A stretch of DNA of 64,000 nt, taken from assembly GCF_018612875.1 (NCBI RefSeq), contig NZ_JAGGRI010000013.1, positions 62,468 to 126,467 of the forward strand, in the 5' to 3' direction. The translations under genes and the position numbers were made by a program. Of the stretch, positions 27,573 to 37,072 are shown piece by piece; the first letter of the stretch is position 1; every line of letters begins with the position of its first letter. Source of the stretch: Lysobacter sp. ISL-50 (GTDB lineage: Bacteria > Pseudomonadota > Gammaproteobacteria > Xanthomonadales > Xanthomonadaceae). The notes beneath the pieces are model-generated. The model did no database searches and had not been told where the DNA came from. It worked only from the letters and a program-made list of their open reading frames with translations.

Positions 27573-29609
27573 ATGGAACGCATTCATTCCTTCTCCGCCG
27601 CCGGTACGCGGCTTCGTCTTGCGCGCACTCCGCTCGCGGCCGCCGCGGCCGTCGCCTGCCTGTTCGCGGCCGCGCCGTTCGCGCTGTCCGCGCAGGATGC
27701 GAGCAAGTCCGCCGCCGCGGCCAGACTGGCGCCGCGCGCGCTAGAGCAGCCGGTGCTGGCGCGCATGCTGCGCTCGCAGGACGTCAAGCCGCTGCTGAGC
27801 CTGACCCCGGCCGGCGCCAAGCCGCTGGACACGCACGAGGCCAAGCTCGATCTGCGCATCGCCTTTACCGAATCGAAGATCTGGAATCCCAACAGCCAGC
27901 GCTACGACAAAGTGAAACTGCGCTCGTACCAGAGCCCAGGCACCGATCCGGACGTGCCCTTCGTCGCTCCGACCATCGTCACCTCGCCGGGCGAGACCGT
28001 GCGCATCCGCCTCCACAATCAATTGCCGCCGCAGCCCGACTGCCACCCGGCCAACATCAACATTCCGCACTGTTTCAACTCGACCAACCTGCACTCGCAC
28101 GGCCTGTGGGTCAGCCCCACCGGCAACAGCGACAACGTGCTGCTGACGCTGCGCCCGGGCGTCAAGTTCGAGTACGAATACAACCTGCCCGCCGACCATC
28201 CCGCCGGCACGTTCTGGTATCACCCGCATCTGCACGGCTCCACCGCGCTGCAGGTGTCCAGCGGCATGGCCGGCGCGTTGCTGGTGCGCGGCGATCGCCT
28301 GCCCGGCAGCGACCGCACCGGCGATGTCGATACGCTGCTGCGCGATGAGACCGGCGCGGCGATGCCGGAACGGTTGCTGATGTTCCAGCAGGTCGCCTAC
28401 GCCTGCCGCGGCACCGACGGCAAGATCAAGACCGACAAGAACGGCTTCTGGACCTGCGGCGAAAACGACACCGGCCAGATCGACAACTACGACGATCAAT
28501 TCGGCTTCGGCGTGTGGCAGAAATCCGGCCGCCACACCAGCATCAACGGCACCGTGCTGCCGACCTTCAACGGCCTGGTCGCCGGCCGCGTCGAGCGCTG
28601 GCGCCTGCTTCACGCCGGCGTGCGCGATACCGTCAATCTGCAATTGCGCGAAGTCGATGCCGCCTCGGCCAGCATCGCCGGCCTGTCCGGCGCGGCCCTG
28701 GACAACTGGGTGACCCAGCACTGCACCGGCGCGCCGCTCAAGCAGTTCGAAGTCGCCAGCGACGGCCTCACCCACGCCAAGACCATCGTCAAGACCGAGA
28801 ACGTGCTGCAGCCCGGCTACCGCAGCGACGCGCTGGTGGTGTTTCCCAAGGCCGCCAAGTACTGCGTGCTCGACGCCGCCGCGCCCGCCAGCGCCAGCAT
28901 CACCAACGCCCCGGAAGACCGGCAGTTGCTCGGCATCGCCGAGGTCGGCGGCGCGGCGAAGGTCGACGACGTGGAAGCGTTCGTGACCGAAAAACTGGTG
29001 GCATCGGCGCAGCAGCAGATGCCCGCCAGCGTGCGCGAACGCGTCGTCGCCGGCTTGCGCGATCACCTGCGCCTGGACGACTTCATCCCGCACCGGACCA
29101 TCGAAAAAGGCGAGATCAACGGCAAGGGCCAGGACGTGGTGTTCAACATCGAGGACGTGGTCGAGGACGGCAAGAAGCGCACCGTCTACATGGTCGATGG
29201 CAAGCCTTACGATCCTGCCGCGGCGCGCGACCTGATCCTGGGCAACGTCGAAGAGTGGCGCCTGACTTCGCTGGTGGGCGGCCATCCCTTCCACATCCAC
29301 GTCAACCCGTTCCAGATCGTCAGCATCCTCGACGACAAGGGCAAGGAAGTCAGCGTGACCGGCGACGTGGACGACAAAGGCAAGCTGGTCGATCCGCAGT
29401 ACGCCAACCTGCAGGGCACGTGGAAAGACACCTTGTTCGTCAAGAAGGGCTATCACCTGCTGGTGCGCACCCGTTACGAGCGCTACATCGGCGAGTACGT
29501 CCTGCATTGCCACATCCTCGATCACGAGGACCAAGGCATGATGCAGAACGTGCGCGTGCTGGTGCCTGACGGCAAGGGTGGCGGTATTTCGGCTAGCAGC
29601 CATCATTGA
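27573..29609 (+). CDS. Exported multicopper oxidase
   Basis: Cupredoxin-type oxidase passing electrons from a substrate to O2 through four coppers, probably periplasmic. The 678-residue product has an N-terminal Arg-rich signal (AGTRLRLARTPLAAAAAVACLF) that may be a Tat or Sec signal. All four copper motifs are present: HSHG (LHSHGLWV), HPHLHG, HPFHIHVNPF, and the C-terminal HCHILDHEDQGMM, whose HCH and distal Met indicate a type 1 copper site. The ATG at 27573 has CAGGAG in front. Copper tolerance, bilirubin-oxidase-like or phenol-oxidase roles are all possible; no copper-resistance partners are adjacent. Confidence 0.92.
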   Translation: MERIHSFSAAGTRLRLARTPLAAAAAVACLFAAAPFALSAQDASKSAAAARLAPRALEQPVLARMLRSQDVKPLLSLTPAGAKPLDTHEAKLDLRIAFTESKIWNPNSQRYDKVKLRSYQSPGTDPDVPFVAPTIVTSPGETVRIRLHNQLPPQPDCHPANINIPHCFNSTNLHSHGLWVSPTGNSDNVLLTLRPGVKFEYEYNLPADHPAGTFWYHPHLHGSTALQVSSGMAGALLVRGDRLPGSDRTGDVDTLLRDETGAAMPERLLMFQQVAYACRGTDGKIKTDKNGFWTCGENDTGQIDNYDDQFGFGVWQKSGRHTSINGTVLPTFNGLVAGRVERWRLLHAGVRDTVNLQLREVDAASASIAGLSGAALDNWVTQHCTGAPLKQFEVASDGLTHAKTIVKTENVLQPGYRSDALVVFPKAAKYCVLDAAAPASASITNAPEDRQLLGIAEVGGAAKVDDVEAFVTEKLVASAQQQMPASVRERVVAGLRDHLRLDDFIPHRTIEKGEINGKGQDVVFNIEDVVEDGKKRTVYMVDGKPYDPAAARDLILGNVEEWRLTSLVGGHPFHIHVNPFQIVSILDDKGKEVSVTGDVDDKGKLVDPQYANLQGTWKDTLFVKKGYHLLVRTRYERYIGEYVLHCHILDHEDQGMMQNVRVLVPDGKGGGISASSHH

Positions 29610-29695
29610 TGGTGGCAACGCATCGCCGCGGTAGCGGCGATGCGAGAGCGAGGTGCGAGCTGTGAACGCATACGCTGGTTGAGCAATGATGGAGC

Positions 29696-29719
29696 CCCTC
29701 TCCCGCTCGCGGGAGAGGG
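29696..29719. repeat. CCCTCTCCCGC palindrome
   Basis: Perfect hairpin CCCTCTCCCGC / GCGGGAGAGGG with a two-base loop in the convergent gap between the multicopper oxidase and the lipoprotein hydrolase. It may act as a bidirectional transcript end. It is the same family as 6547-6586. Confidence 0.75.
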
Positions 29720-29770
29720 AGCATCTCGCAAGCGACGAAGGCGACCTGCGTCATCGCCACGGACCGCGCC

Positions 29771-31768
29771 TCAGCGCTTCCCGCGCTTCTCGTAATCCGC
29801 CATATCCACCCGAAGAATCCGCCGCAGCTCCAAAATCGCCTGCGGCGTCTCCTGCACGCTGTGGCCGGACACGATCACCTTCTCCGACAGTGCGCCGTCC
29901 AGATGGGCGCTGCGGTACGGCACCGCGCCGTCGCTGGACTGCAGCAGCGGCAGCTTGGTGTCGCGCTGGCCGACGATGGTGTGATACGGCAGACCCGATT
30001 CGATCGGCAGGTCTTCGGTGCTGCGCATGAACAACGAATTCGGACTCAGATCGTCCGGCCCGGTCGGCGGGCGGCCTTTGCGGAAACCCAGCTTCTGCAA
30101 TTCGTCCTGGTTGACCTGGGTGCGCTGGATCAATTCGGCGGTATCGCGCAGCACGTCGAACGGCAGGCGGATCAGTTTGCGCACCATGCGCAGCGGCCAG
30201 GCGTCGCTGACCACCGCGCCGCGATGCGGCGAGGCCAGGAACACGGCGCGGCCGAACTGCGGCATCGGCCGGAACACGGTCAACGCGCGCACCAGCGGCT
30301 CCTGGCCCAGGCGCTGGGCGGCGGCCGGGTCGAAGGAGCGCAGGGTTTCGTCCATCACGTGCTCGCCGCTGTCGCTGACCAGCAGCCGCGCGATCACCCC
30401 GCCCATGCTGTGTCCGACCAGCACCGCGTCGTGGCTGGCGACGTCGTCGCCTTCCGGGTCGTAGTGTTCGAACGTCTTGCTCAGGGCCGAGTCGATCGCC
30501 AGACGATTGGACAGGATGCCCATGTTGGTCGGATAGAACACCTGCCACAGCTGATAGCGCTTGCGCAGGGTTTCGTCGCCGAGGATTTCGTTGGCCAGGT
30601 TGACCCAGGCCTCCGGGCTGCTGGCCAGTCCGTGCACCAGCACGATCACGCGTTTGTCCGGATCGTAAGGCTGGTTGAGATAGATGCGCGGCTGGAAGCT
30701 GCGCGCCTGCTTGGGCCGCAGCAGGCTCGACAGGCTCAGCCGCGCCAGTTCCGAACGCGCCAGCCACACGCCGTAGGCCGCCGAGTAGTTCGCCGCCAGC
30801 GGCACCTTGCGCCCGCCGATGGTCTCGCTGTCGATGCGATACGGGTTGTAGATGTCCATGCTGGCCTCGCGGCTGGCCAGCACGCCGTCGAGGCCGTCGC
30901 CGGCGAAGCGCAGGGTCGCGGTCACCGGCAGATAGCGGGTATCGCGGTAGGGAACGTCCTCGGCGTCGGGGGCCTGCGGCGAACGCCGCGGAAACACCGC
31001 GACCAGTCCGGTGCCGAATCCATCGCGCCGATACACCGCGCGCAGATTGTCGAACCCCAGGCTGTCGGAGGCGAGCAGGGCCTCGGGTTGCTTGCCGATC
31101 TCGGAGGCTTCGTAGCCGTGCAGGCCGATCCCCAGGTTCATGCCGCCGACGTGCAGCGGCGTCGCCCCGACCTGGCCGCGGCTGGCTTCGAACGCCGATT
31201 GCGCGACCACATCGACCGCGCGGTTGTAGTACTGCAGCACGCGCTCCTGGCGCGCTTCGAACACGCGCTGCTCGGGCGTGCGCGGGGTCAGGAACAGATA
31301 GGCGTAGGCATAGCGCGCGGTCTCGATCGCCGCGCGGGTGCGCTCGTCGCTGGCGACTTGCGCGGCGACCTCGGCCGAGGCCGGGGCGAGACCGGCATCG
31401 CCCGACCCGGTGGCCGCGGCCTTGCGCCTGGACCAGCCCGCGCTTTCGGCCGCCTTGCTCAGCGTCGCCGGCGCGGCGTTCATGCGCAGCAACTGCAGTT
31501 CCGACGCGGTCGCCAGCCAGTCTTCGATCGGCGCGAGCGCGCGCAGTTGCTGGATGCACGGCGCGGCGTCCTTCGCGCACTGGTCCGGGTCGAGCCCGGC
31601 CGAGCCGAGCGCGGTGGCCGCCGAGGTGCTCAGCTTGCCGCCGTTGAGCGCATCGAGATTGCGCTCGGCGGCGATCTCGCCGAAGCCGCGCTCCTTGACC
31701 TTGACCACGGCGCAGCCGCTGGTCAGCGCGATCAGCAGACAGGGCAGAAGCAGTACGGATACGCGCAT
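29771..31768 (-). CDS. Alpha/beta-hydrolase lipoprotein
   Basis: Predicted lipid-anchored serine hydrolase, 665 residues. The start at 31768 gives a lipoprotein signal MRVSVLLLPCLLIALTSGCA with the lipobox Cys at 20. Longer frames upstream run into the REP element at 31837-31930 and are not natural. The C-terminal half is an alpha/beta-hydrolase domain: VLVHGLASSPEAW (oxyanion region), VGHSMGGVIAR (nucleophile Ser), and SGHSVQETP (candidate catalytic His). The N-terminal ~350 residues are helical with no family I recognise. It may be a phospholipase or esterase of the cell envelope. It stands downstream of groESL on the same strand, beyond the groEL terminator. Confidence 0.85.
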   Translation of the reverse strand: MRVSVLLLPCLLIALTSGCAVVKVKERGFGEIAAERNLDALNGGKLSTSAATALGSAGLDPDQCAKDAAPCIQQLRALAPIEDWLATASELQLLRMNAAPATLSKAAESAGWSRRKAAATGSGDAGLAPASAEVAAQVASDERTRAAIETARYAYAYLFLTPRTPEQRVFEARQERVLQYYNRAVDVVAQSAFEASRGQVGATPLHVGGMNLGIGLHGYEASEIGKQPEALLASDSLGFDNLRAVYRRDGFGTGLVAVFPRRSPQAPDAEDVPYRDTRYLPVTATLRFAGDGLDGVLASREASMDIYNPYRIDSETIGGRKVPLAANYSAAYGVWLARSELARLSLSSLLRPKQARSFQPRIYLNQPYDPDKRVIVLVHGLASSPEAWVNLANEILGDETLRKRYQLWQVFYPTNMGILSNRLAIDSALSKTFEHYDPEGDDVASHDAVLVGHSMGGVIARLLVSDSGEHVMDETLRSFDPAAAQRLGQEPLVRALTVFRPMPQFGRAVFLASPHRGAVVSDAWPLRMVRKLIRLPFDVLRDTAELIQRTQVNQDELQKLGFRKGRPPTGPDDLSPNSLFMRSTEDLPIESGLPYHTIVGQRDTKLPLLQSSDGAVPYRSAHLDGALSEKVIVSGHSVQETPQAILELRRILRVDMADYEKRGKR

Positions 31769-31836
31769 GCGGGAAGTCTTCGTCGGGGGCGAGCGCATTG
31801 TCGAGCGCGGGCGGGGCGGAGTAAATCGATGGGGAC

Positions 31837-31930
31837 GCTTTTGTGGGAGGGGCTTCAGCCCCGGTGCTTTCCGATCCGATGCGGCGATCTGAAGGAAAAG
31901 CGTCGGGGCTGAAGCCCCTCCCACAAAAGC
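31837..31930. repeat. Single REP pair (GGGGCTTCAGCCCC type)
   Basis: Forward REP GGGGCTTCAGCCCC at about 31849 and its inverted copy near 31911, with a 35-base loop containing GGCGATCTGAAGG. It is the same family as the array at 20631-21373. Confidence 0.9.
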
Positions 31931-31994
31931 CCTCCCATAAACCCCCTTCTGCAAAAAGCCTTTCCTGCAAAAGCCCCCTCACGAGGGTCCGGGC

Positions 31995-32025
31995 AAAAAA
32001 GAACCCCGCCTTTCGGCGGGGTTCC
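31995..32025 (-). terminator. Rho-independent terminator of groESL
   Basis: Stem AACCCCGCC / GGCGGGGTT around a TTTC-type loop. On the minus strand it is followed by CTTTTTTG. It lies 28 bases past the groEL stop. Confidence 0.92.
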
Positions 32026-32052
32026 TGGTGTTGCTTCACGGCGATCGGTGGA

Positions 32053-33819
<1,767 letters not shown>

Positions 33820-33825
33820 GCTCGC

Positions 33826-34113
33826 TCAGCCGACGATCGCGAGAACGTCGTCTTCCTTGAGGATCTTGTATTCGACGCCGTCCTGCTTGTAGGAGCTGCC
33901 CGAGTACTGGCCGTAGATGACCTTGTCGCCGACCTTGAGCTTCGGCGCGCGCACGCTGCCGTTGTCCAGGGCCTTGCCTTCGCCAACGGCGACGATCTCG
34001 CCCTTGGTGGACTTTTCCTTGGCGGCGTCGGGGATGATGATGCCGCCGGCGGAGACTTCGTCGGCTTCGATCGGCTTGACCACAACGCGGTCATAAAGCG
34101 GCTTGAGATTCAT
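33826..34113 (-). CDS. groES: Co-chaperonin GroES
   Basis: 10-kDa lid of the GroEL chaperonin. The 95-residue product begins [20 protein letters not shown] and includes the mobile-loop stretch [19 protein letters not shown] and the dome loop. ATG 34113 has AGAGGTCGCC in front. First gene of the operon, under a sigma-32 promoter and a CIRCE operator. Confidence 0.99.
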   Translation of the reverse strand: MNLKPLYDRVVVKPIEADEVSAGGIIIPDAAKEKSTKGEIVAVGEGKALDNGSVRAPKLKVGDKVIYGQYSGSSYKQDGVEYKILKEDDVLAIVG

Positions 34114-34159
34114 GGCGACCTCTGTAAGTGACTGAATGGGTGGAGAAAGAACGGTAATT

Positions 34160-34186
34160 TTAGCAGTCGCCCCCGTCGAGTGCCAA
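34160..34186 (-). promoter_or_regulatory. CIRCE operator (HrcA site) of groESL
   Basis: On the minus strand TTGGCACTC, a nine-base spacer, and GACTGCTAA, against the CIRCE consensus TTAGCACTC-N9-GAGTGCTAA: two mismatches. It lies 46 bases upstream of groES and downstream of the heat-shock promoter, where HrcA repression is expected. Confidence 0.88.
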
Positions 34187-34226
34187 CGGCGGGGACAAAA
34201 GCGCCCGGCAAGCCGGGACTGCACGC

Positions 34227-34255
34227 TTAATGAGGGGCGCCGGCGGGCTTTCAAG
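34227..34255 (-). promoter_or_regulatory. Sigma-32 heat-shock promoter of groESL
   Basis: On the minus strand the -35 element CTTGAA (34255-34250) and the -10 element CCTCATTAA (34235-34227) are 14 bases apart. They match the sigma-32 consensus CTTGAAA / CCCCATnTA well. It is followed by the CIRCE site, so heat-shock activation and HrcA repression probably combine. Confidence 0.85.
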
Positions 34256-34427
34256 GGGGCGGGCGAATAAATCCTTCGCGCCGCCCGCCCGGGACCGGAC
34301 CGGTTCCGGCCCCAGGATCGGCGCCGGACGCCGACAGGCTCCCATCGCCAGGCGAAATCGGGATGACAGGGCGGCCGCCGCGGATCGGGTTCAGGCCTCG
34401 GGCGGCGCACGCCCCGGCCGGTTCGCC

Positions 34428-34730
34428 TCAGTCGTGCAGGGACTTGAGGTATTGAGTCGGCGTCGCGCCCAGATGGCGCCGGAACATGGCGATGAAAGCG
34501 CTGACGCTGTCGTAGCCCAGGTCCAGCGCGACCGCGGTCACCGCTTCGCCGGCGGCTAGCCGCTCCAGCGCGCGCATCAGCCGCGCGCGTTGCCGCCACT
34601 GCGGCAGGCTGTAGCCGGTTTCGGCGCTGAAGCGGCGGCTCAGGCTGCGCCCGGACAGATGCGCGTGCTCGGCCCACTCGCCCAGGCCGCGCGGGTCGGC
34701 CGGGTCGTCGATCAGTCCCTGGCCAATGCG
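34428..34730 (-). pseudogene. AraC-family regulator, C-terminal remnant
   Basis: About 100 residues of an AraC-type double helix-turn-helix: [20 protein letters not shown], then [20 protein letters not shown] and [20 protein letters not shown]. The N-terminal sensor domain is missing. The frame stays open upstream to 34940, but there it is antisense to another gene fragment and has no family character. The junction lies near 34720-34740. It is probably a deletion remnant, though a short DNA-binding product cannot be excluded. Confidence 0.7.
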
Positions 34731-34886
34731 CGCACCTTGAGCGATCCGCGCGCCGCCGCATCGTTGCGCGCGCAAGCCGAACAGCACATCCGCGACGCCT
34801 TGCCGGCCTTGCGCGCCGTGGGTTTGTTCGAGGTGCTGGAAATTCGCGATGCGCGGTGGCGCGAGTGGATCGATTCGATGGCGTGA
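34719..34886 (+). pseudogene. C-terminal fragment of an unidentified gene
   Basis: About 55 residues ending TGA, including [40 protein letters not shown]. Third codon positions are nearly all G or C, as in real genes here, while the frame upstream of about 34719 is only the shadow of the AraC remnant. I do not recognise the family. Fragment and AraC remnant meet end to end, which suggests one deletion removed the 5' parts of two divergent genes. Confidence 0.55.
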
Positions 34887-34914
34887 GGCTGGCCGCATCG
34901 CCGACACCGGCGAG

Positions 34915-35412
34915 CTACAAGCGTTTGTGCATCCGCACACAGGCCAGACTCACTCCGCTGGGATGCGCGTATGCGTCTTCGCCGATCGCCTGGAATCCCA
35001 TCGCCTGATAAAACGCCACGGCATTGAGCGAAGACGCCACCGTCAACGCCGGCAGGCCGTGGGCGCGGGCGATCGCGTCGATCTCGCCCATCAGCCGCGC
35101 GCCCAGGCCGCGGCCGCCGTGCGCGGGATCGACGAACATCGCCTCGACCTCGGCGCCGTCCAGATCGACGATGCCGTAGCCGAGCAATTCGCCGTCGTCC
35201 TCGATCAGCACCGCGCCGCCGGCGGCGATCATGCGCGCGTAGGAATCCGGCAACGGCGAAGCCGACCACGCCGCGACGGTCGCGGCGTCGTAATGGCTGA
35301 TGCAGGTCGCGCGTACCGCCCGCGTGCGCAGCGCCCACAGGCGCGCGGCTTCGTCGCTGCGCGCCGGGCGCGGCGGCGGCAGGGCGCGCGCGTTGGAGGG
35401 GGGCGAAGACAT
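34915..35412 (-). CDS. GNAT-family N-acetyltransferase
   Basis: Acetyl-CoA-dependent transferase of unknown substrate. The 165-residue product has the GNAT fold order: N-terminal LWALRTRAVRATCISHYD, central strand LLGYGIVDLDGAEVEAMFV, and the acetyl-CoA pyrophosphate loop GGRGLGARLM, then LTVASSLNAVAFYQAMGFQ. ATG 35412 is chosen; a GTG at 35451 adds 13 residues without support. It lies beside the truncated AraC remnant. Confidence 0.88.
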   Translation of the reverse strand: MSSPPSNARALPPPRPARSDEAARLWALRTRAVRATCISHYDAATVAAWSASPLPDSYARMIAAGGAVLIEDDGELLGYGIVDLDGAEVEAMFVDPAHGGRGLGARLMGEIDAIARAHGLPALTVASSLNAVAFYQAMGFQAIGEDAYAHPSGVSLACVRMHKRL

Positions 35413-35522
35413 GCGGGCGTTCCGTAGAGATCCGGCCTCACGATAATCCACGCCCGCGCCAACCGCGATGCCGGCCGCGCGCGTACTAGACTGCCGATCC
35501 CCGCCTTCGCCAGGACCCGACC

Positions 35523-35897
35523 ATGTCGTCCGTCACCTCCCCCGCCGAAATCGCCGCATCGCTCACCGAACTGTGGTCGCCGCGGGTGGTGGCCGAGGTG
35601 GACGAGGCCTACATCAAGGTCGCGCGCGTGCACGGCACCCTGGCCTGGCACAGCCACGCCGACGAGGACGAGTTGTTCTACGTGCTCAAGGGCCGGCTGG
35701 TGATCGAGATGGAAGAGCGCAGCGTCGAGCTGGGCGCGGGCGAGATGTTCGTCGTGCCTAAGGGCGTGCGGCACAACCCGATCGCCGACGAGGAATGCCA
35801 TCTGCTGTTGATCGAGCGCAAGACCACGCAGCACACCGGCGACGTGGTCACCGACAAGACGCGATCGCTGCAGGAGCAGTTGCGGCCGCTGGGCTGA
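35523..35897 (+). CDS. Cupin-domain protein
   Basis: 124-residue single-cupin protein with a probable metal site: H43 and H45 (AWHSHADEDELFYVLKG), a following acidic residue, and H84 in PKGVRHNP. Similar small cupins act as mannose-6-phosphate-isomerase-like or sensor modules; the function here is unknown. It is divergent from the acetyltransferase and followed by a clear terminator. Confidence 0.88.
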   Translation: MSSVTSPAEIAASLTELWSPRVVAEVDEAYIKVARVHGTLAWHSHADEDELFYVLKGRLVIEMEERSVELGAGEMFVVPKGVRHNPIADEECHLLLIERKTTQHTGDVVTDKTRSLQEQLRPLG

Positions 35898-35940
35898 TCC
35901 CGGCGCATCGGCCGCGGCCGCGATTCGGCGCCACAAAAAG

Positions 35941-35970
35941 AAAGAGCGCGTCCCGTGGAACGCGCTCTTT
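35941..35970. terminator. Terminator after the cupin gene
   Basis: Eleven-base stem AAAGAGCGCGT / ACGCGCTCTTT with an eight-base loop, 44 bases past the stop codon. The built-in A and U runs allow use in both directions. Confidence 0.85.
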
Positions 35971-35974
35971 GGTG

Positions 35975-36285
35975 CGGAGATGGCCGTCCTGCGCATGGCG
36001 CGATCCTGCGCCCGTCCCCCGAACCGACCTCGTGTCTTGCCGAAGTCCGTATCGGCGAGGTGCCATATTCCGAAGTCCTCATCACGGTTGCTACACCACC
36101 GGGTCGTGTTTTTGGCTACTTTTGCTGGCTCTTACACTTGTTCGAACGGCTAAGCTGTTGTATTTATTGATTGCACCGGCACGCAACGCTAGCGAAAACG
36201 CACTAGGTCTTGTGTCTATTGCTCACCGGGTGAATATCGGTAGCAGTAGCGGAAAAACTCCCTAAAAACTGCCCAAAACTGTCAC
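35975..36285 (+). promoter_or_regulatory. AT-rich leader of the Xre gene with three direct repeats
   Basis: The gap from the terminator to the Xre gene is much poorer in G+C from about 36090 on than the rest of the window. A possible promoter is TTGTTC (36138-36143), 17 bases, TATTTA (36161-36166). Just before the start codon AAAACT recurs at 36254, 36265 and 36275, about one helical turn apart, and may be an autoregulatory operator. No ribosome binding site is visible. Confidence 0.5.
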
Positions 36286-36699
36286 ATGACGCCGCAGCAG
36301 CGCATACGTCTCGCCCGTCGCCACGCCGGTCTGTCGCAAGCTGCGCTGGGCGCGGCGGTCGGCGTCCAGCGCAGCGCGGTCGGGCACTGGGAATCGGCCC
36401 AGGGCAAGTTCCCCAGCGTCTCCCATCTGCGCGAAGTGGCGATGGTGACGGGCGTCCAGTTCGAGTGGCTGGCCACCGGCCGCGGCAAGATGAGCCTGTC
36501 GCAGGACACGGCGATGGATTCGGTCGCCGCCGCCGATGCGCTGTTGATCGACGATCCCTTGGAACTGCGGCTGATCGCCGCGTTCCGCGAGGCGCCGACC
36601 CGGTCGAGGGCGCCGTTGGTGGAGGTCGCCGAGCAATTGGCGGAGTTGCGTACCGGGCGGCCGCGCAGCAGCGGCGGCAAGGCGCGCGGGGCGGCTTGA
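36286..36699 (+). CDS. Xre-family helix-turn-helix regulator
   Basis: 137-residue DNA-binding protein. The Cro/CI-type helix-turn-helix occupies residues 1-68 (RIRLARRHAGLSQAALGAAV, RSAVGHWESAQGKFPSVSHL, FEWLATGRGKM). The C-terminal half is a short helical region (LIAAFREAPTRSRAPLVEVA) with no peptidase domain. No prophage genes are near. The start codon lacks a ribosome binding site and three AAAACT repeats precede it, so expression may be autoregulated and the leader unusual. Confidence 0.88.
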   Translation: MTPQQRIRLARRHAGLSQAALGAAVGVQRSAVGHWESAQGKFPSVSHLREVAMVTGVQFEWLATGRGKMSLSQDTAMDSVAAADALLIDDPLELRLIAAFREAPTRSRAPLVEVAEQLAELRTGRPRSSGGKARGAA

Positions 36700-36729
36700 G
36701 GGAAGAAGCTTTTGCAAAAGGGCTTTTGT

Positions 36730-36865
36730 GGGAGAGCTTTTGTGGGAGGGAGCTTTAGCCCCGATGCTCTTCGTTCCGCTTGCAGCGATCTGAAAAAAGA
36801 GCATCGGGGCTAAAGCTCCCTCCCACAACGAAGAGCATCGGGGCTAAAGCTCCCTCCCACAAAAG
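36730..36865. repeat. REP cluster, GGAGCTTTAGCCCC variant
   Basis: One forward REP (GGGAGCTTTAGCCCCGATGC, about 36745) followed by two inverted copies (about 36803 and 36838). The second inverted copy looks like a partial duplication. It sits between the Xre gene and the endonuclease leader. Confidence 0.85.
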
Positions 36866-37072
36866 CTTAAAGGCGCCGCCCTGCTGGCACAGTCCATGTG
36901 GCCAAGCGCGACCCCCGTCGCTGTTTCGCGATGCCGTCGCCGCTCCCCGGGCCGACGCTGTCACAAAGCCCGACTAGACTCGACCGACGCGCCCTGGGGA
37001 GGGCGCCCGAATCGCGCCGGCGGTTCGCCGCACGGCGACCGAGCGCGATGCCACTCAAAAGGAGCCGTATCG

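Noticed and set aside
34590..34886. 98-codon plus-strand gene
   Set aside because: Its first ~43 codons are only the antisense of the AraC helix-turn-helix. Only the last ~55 codons look like true coding sequence, so it is listed as a fragment.
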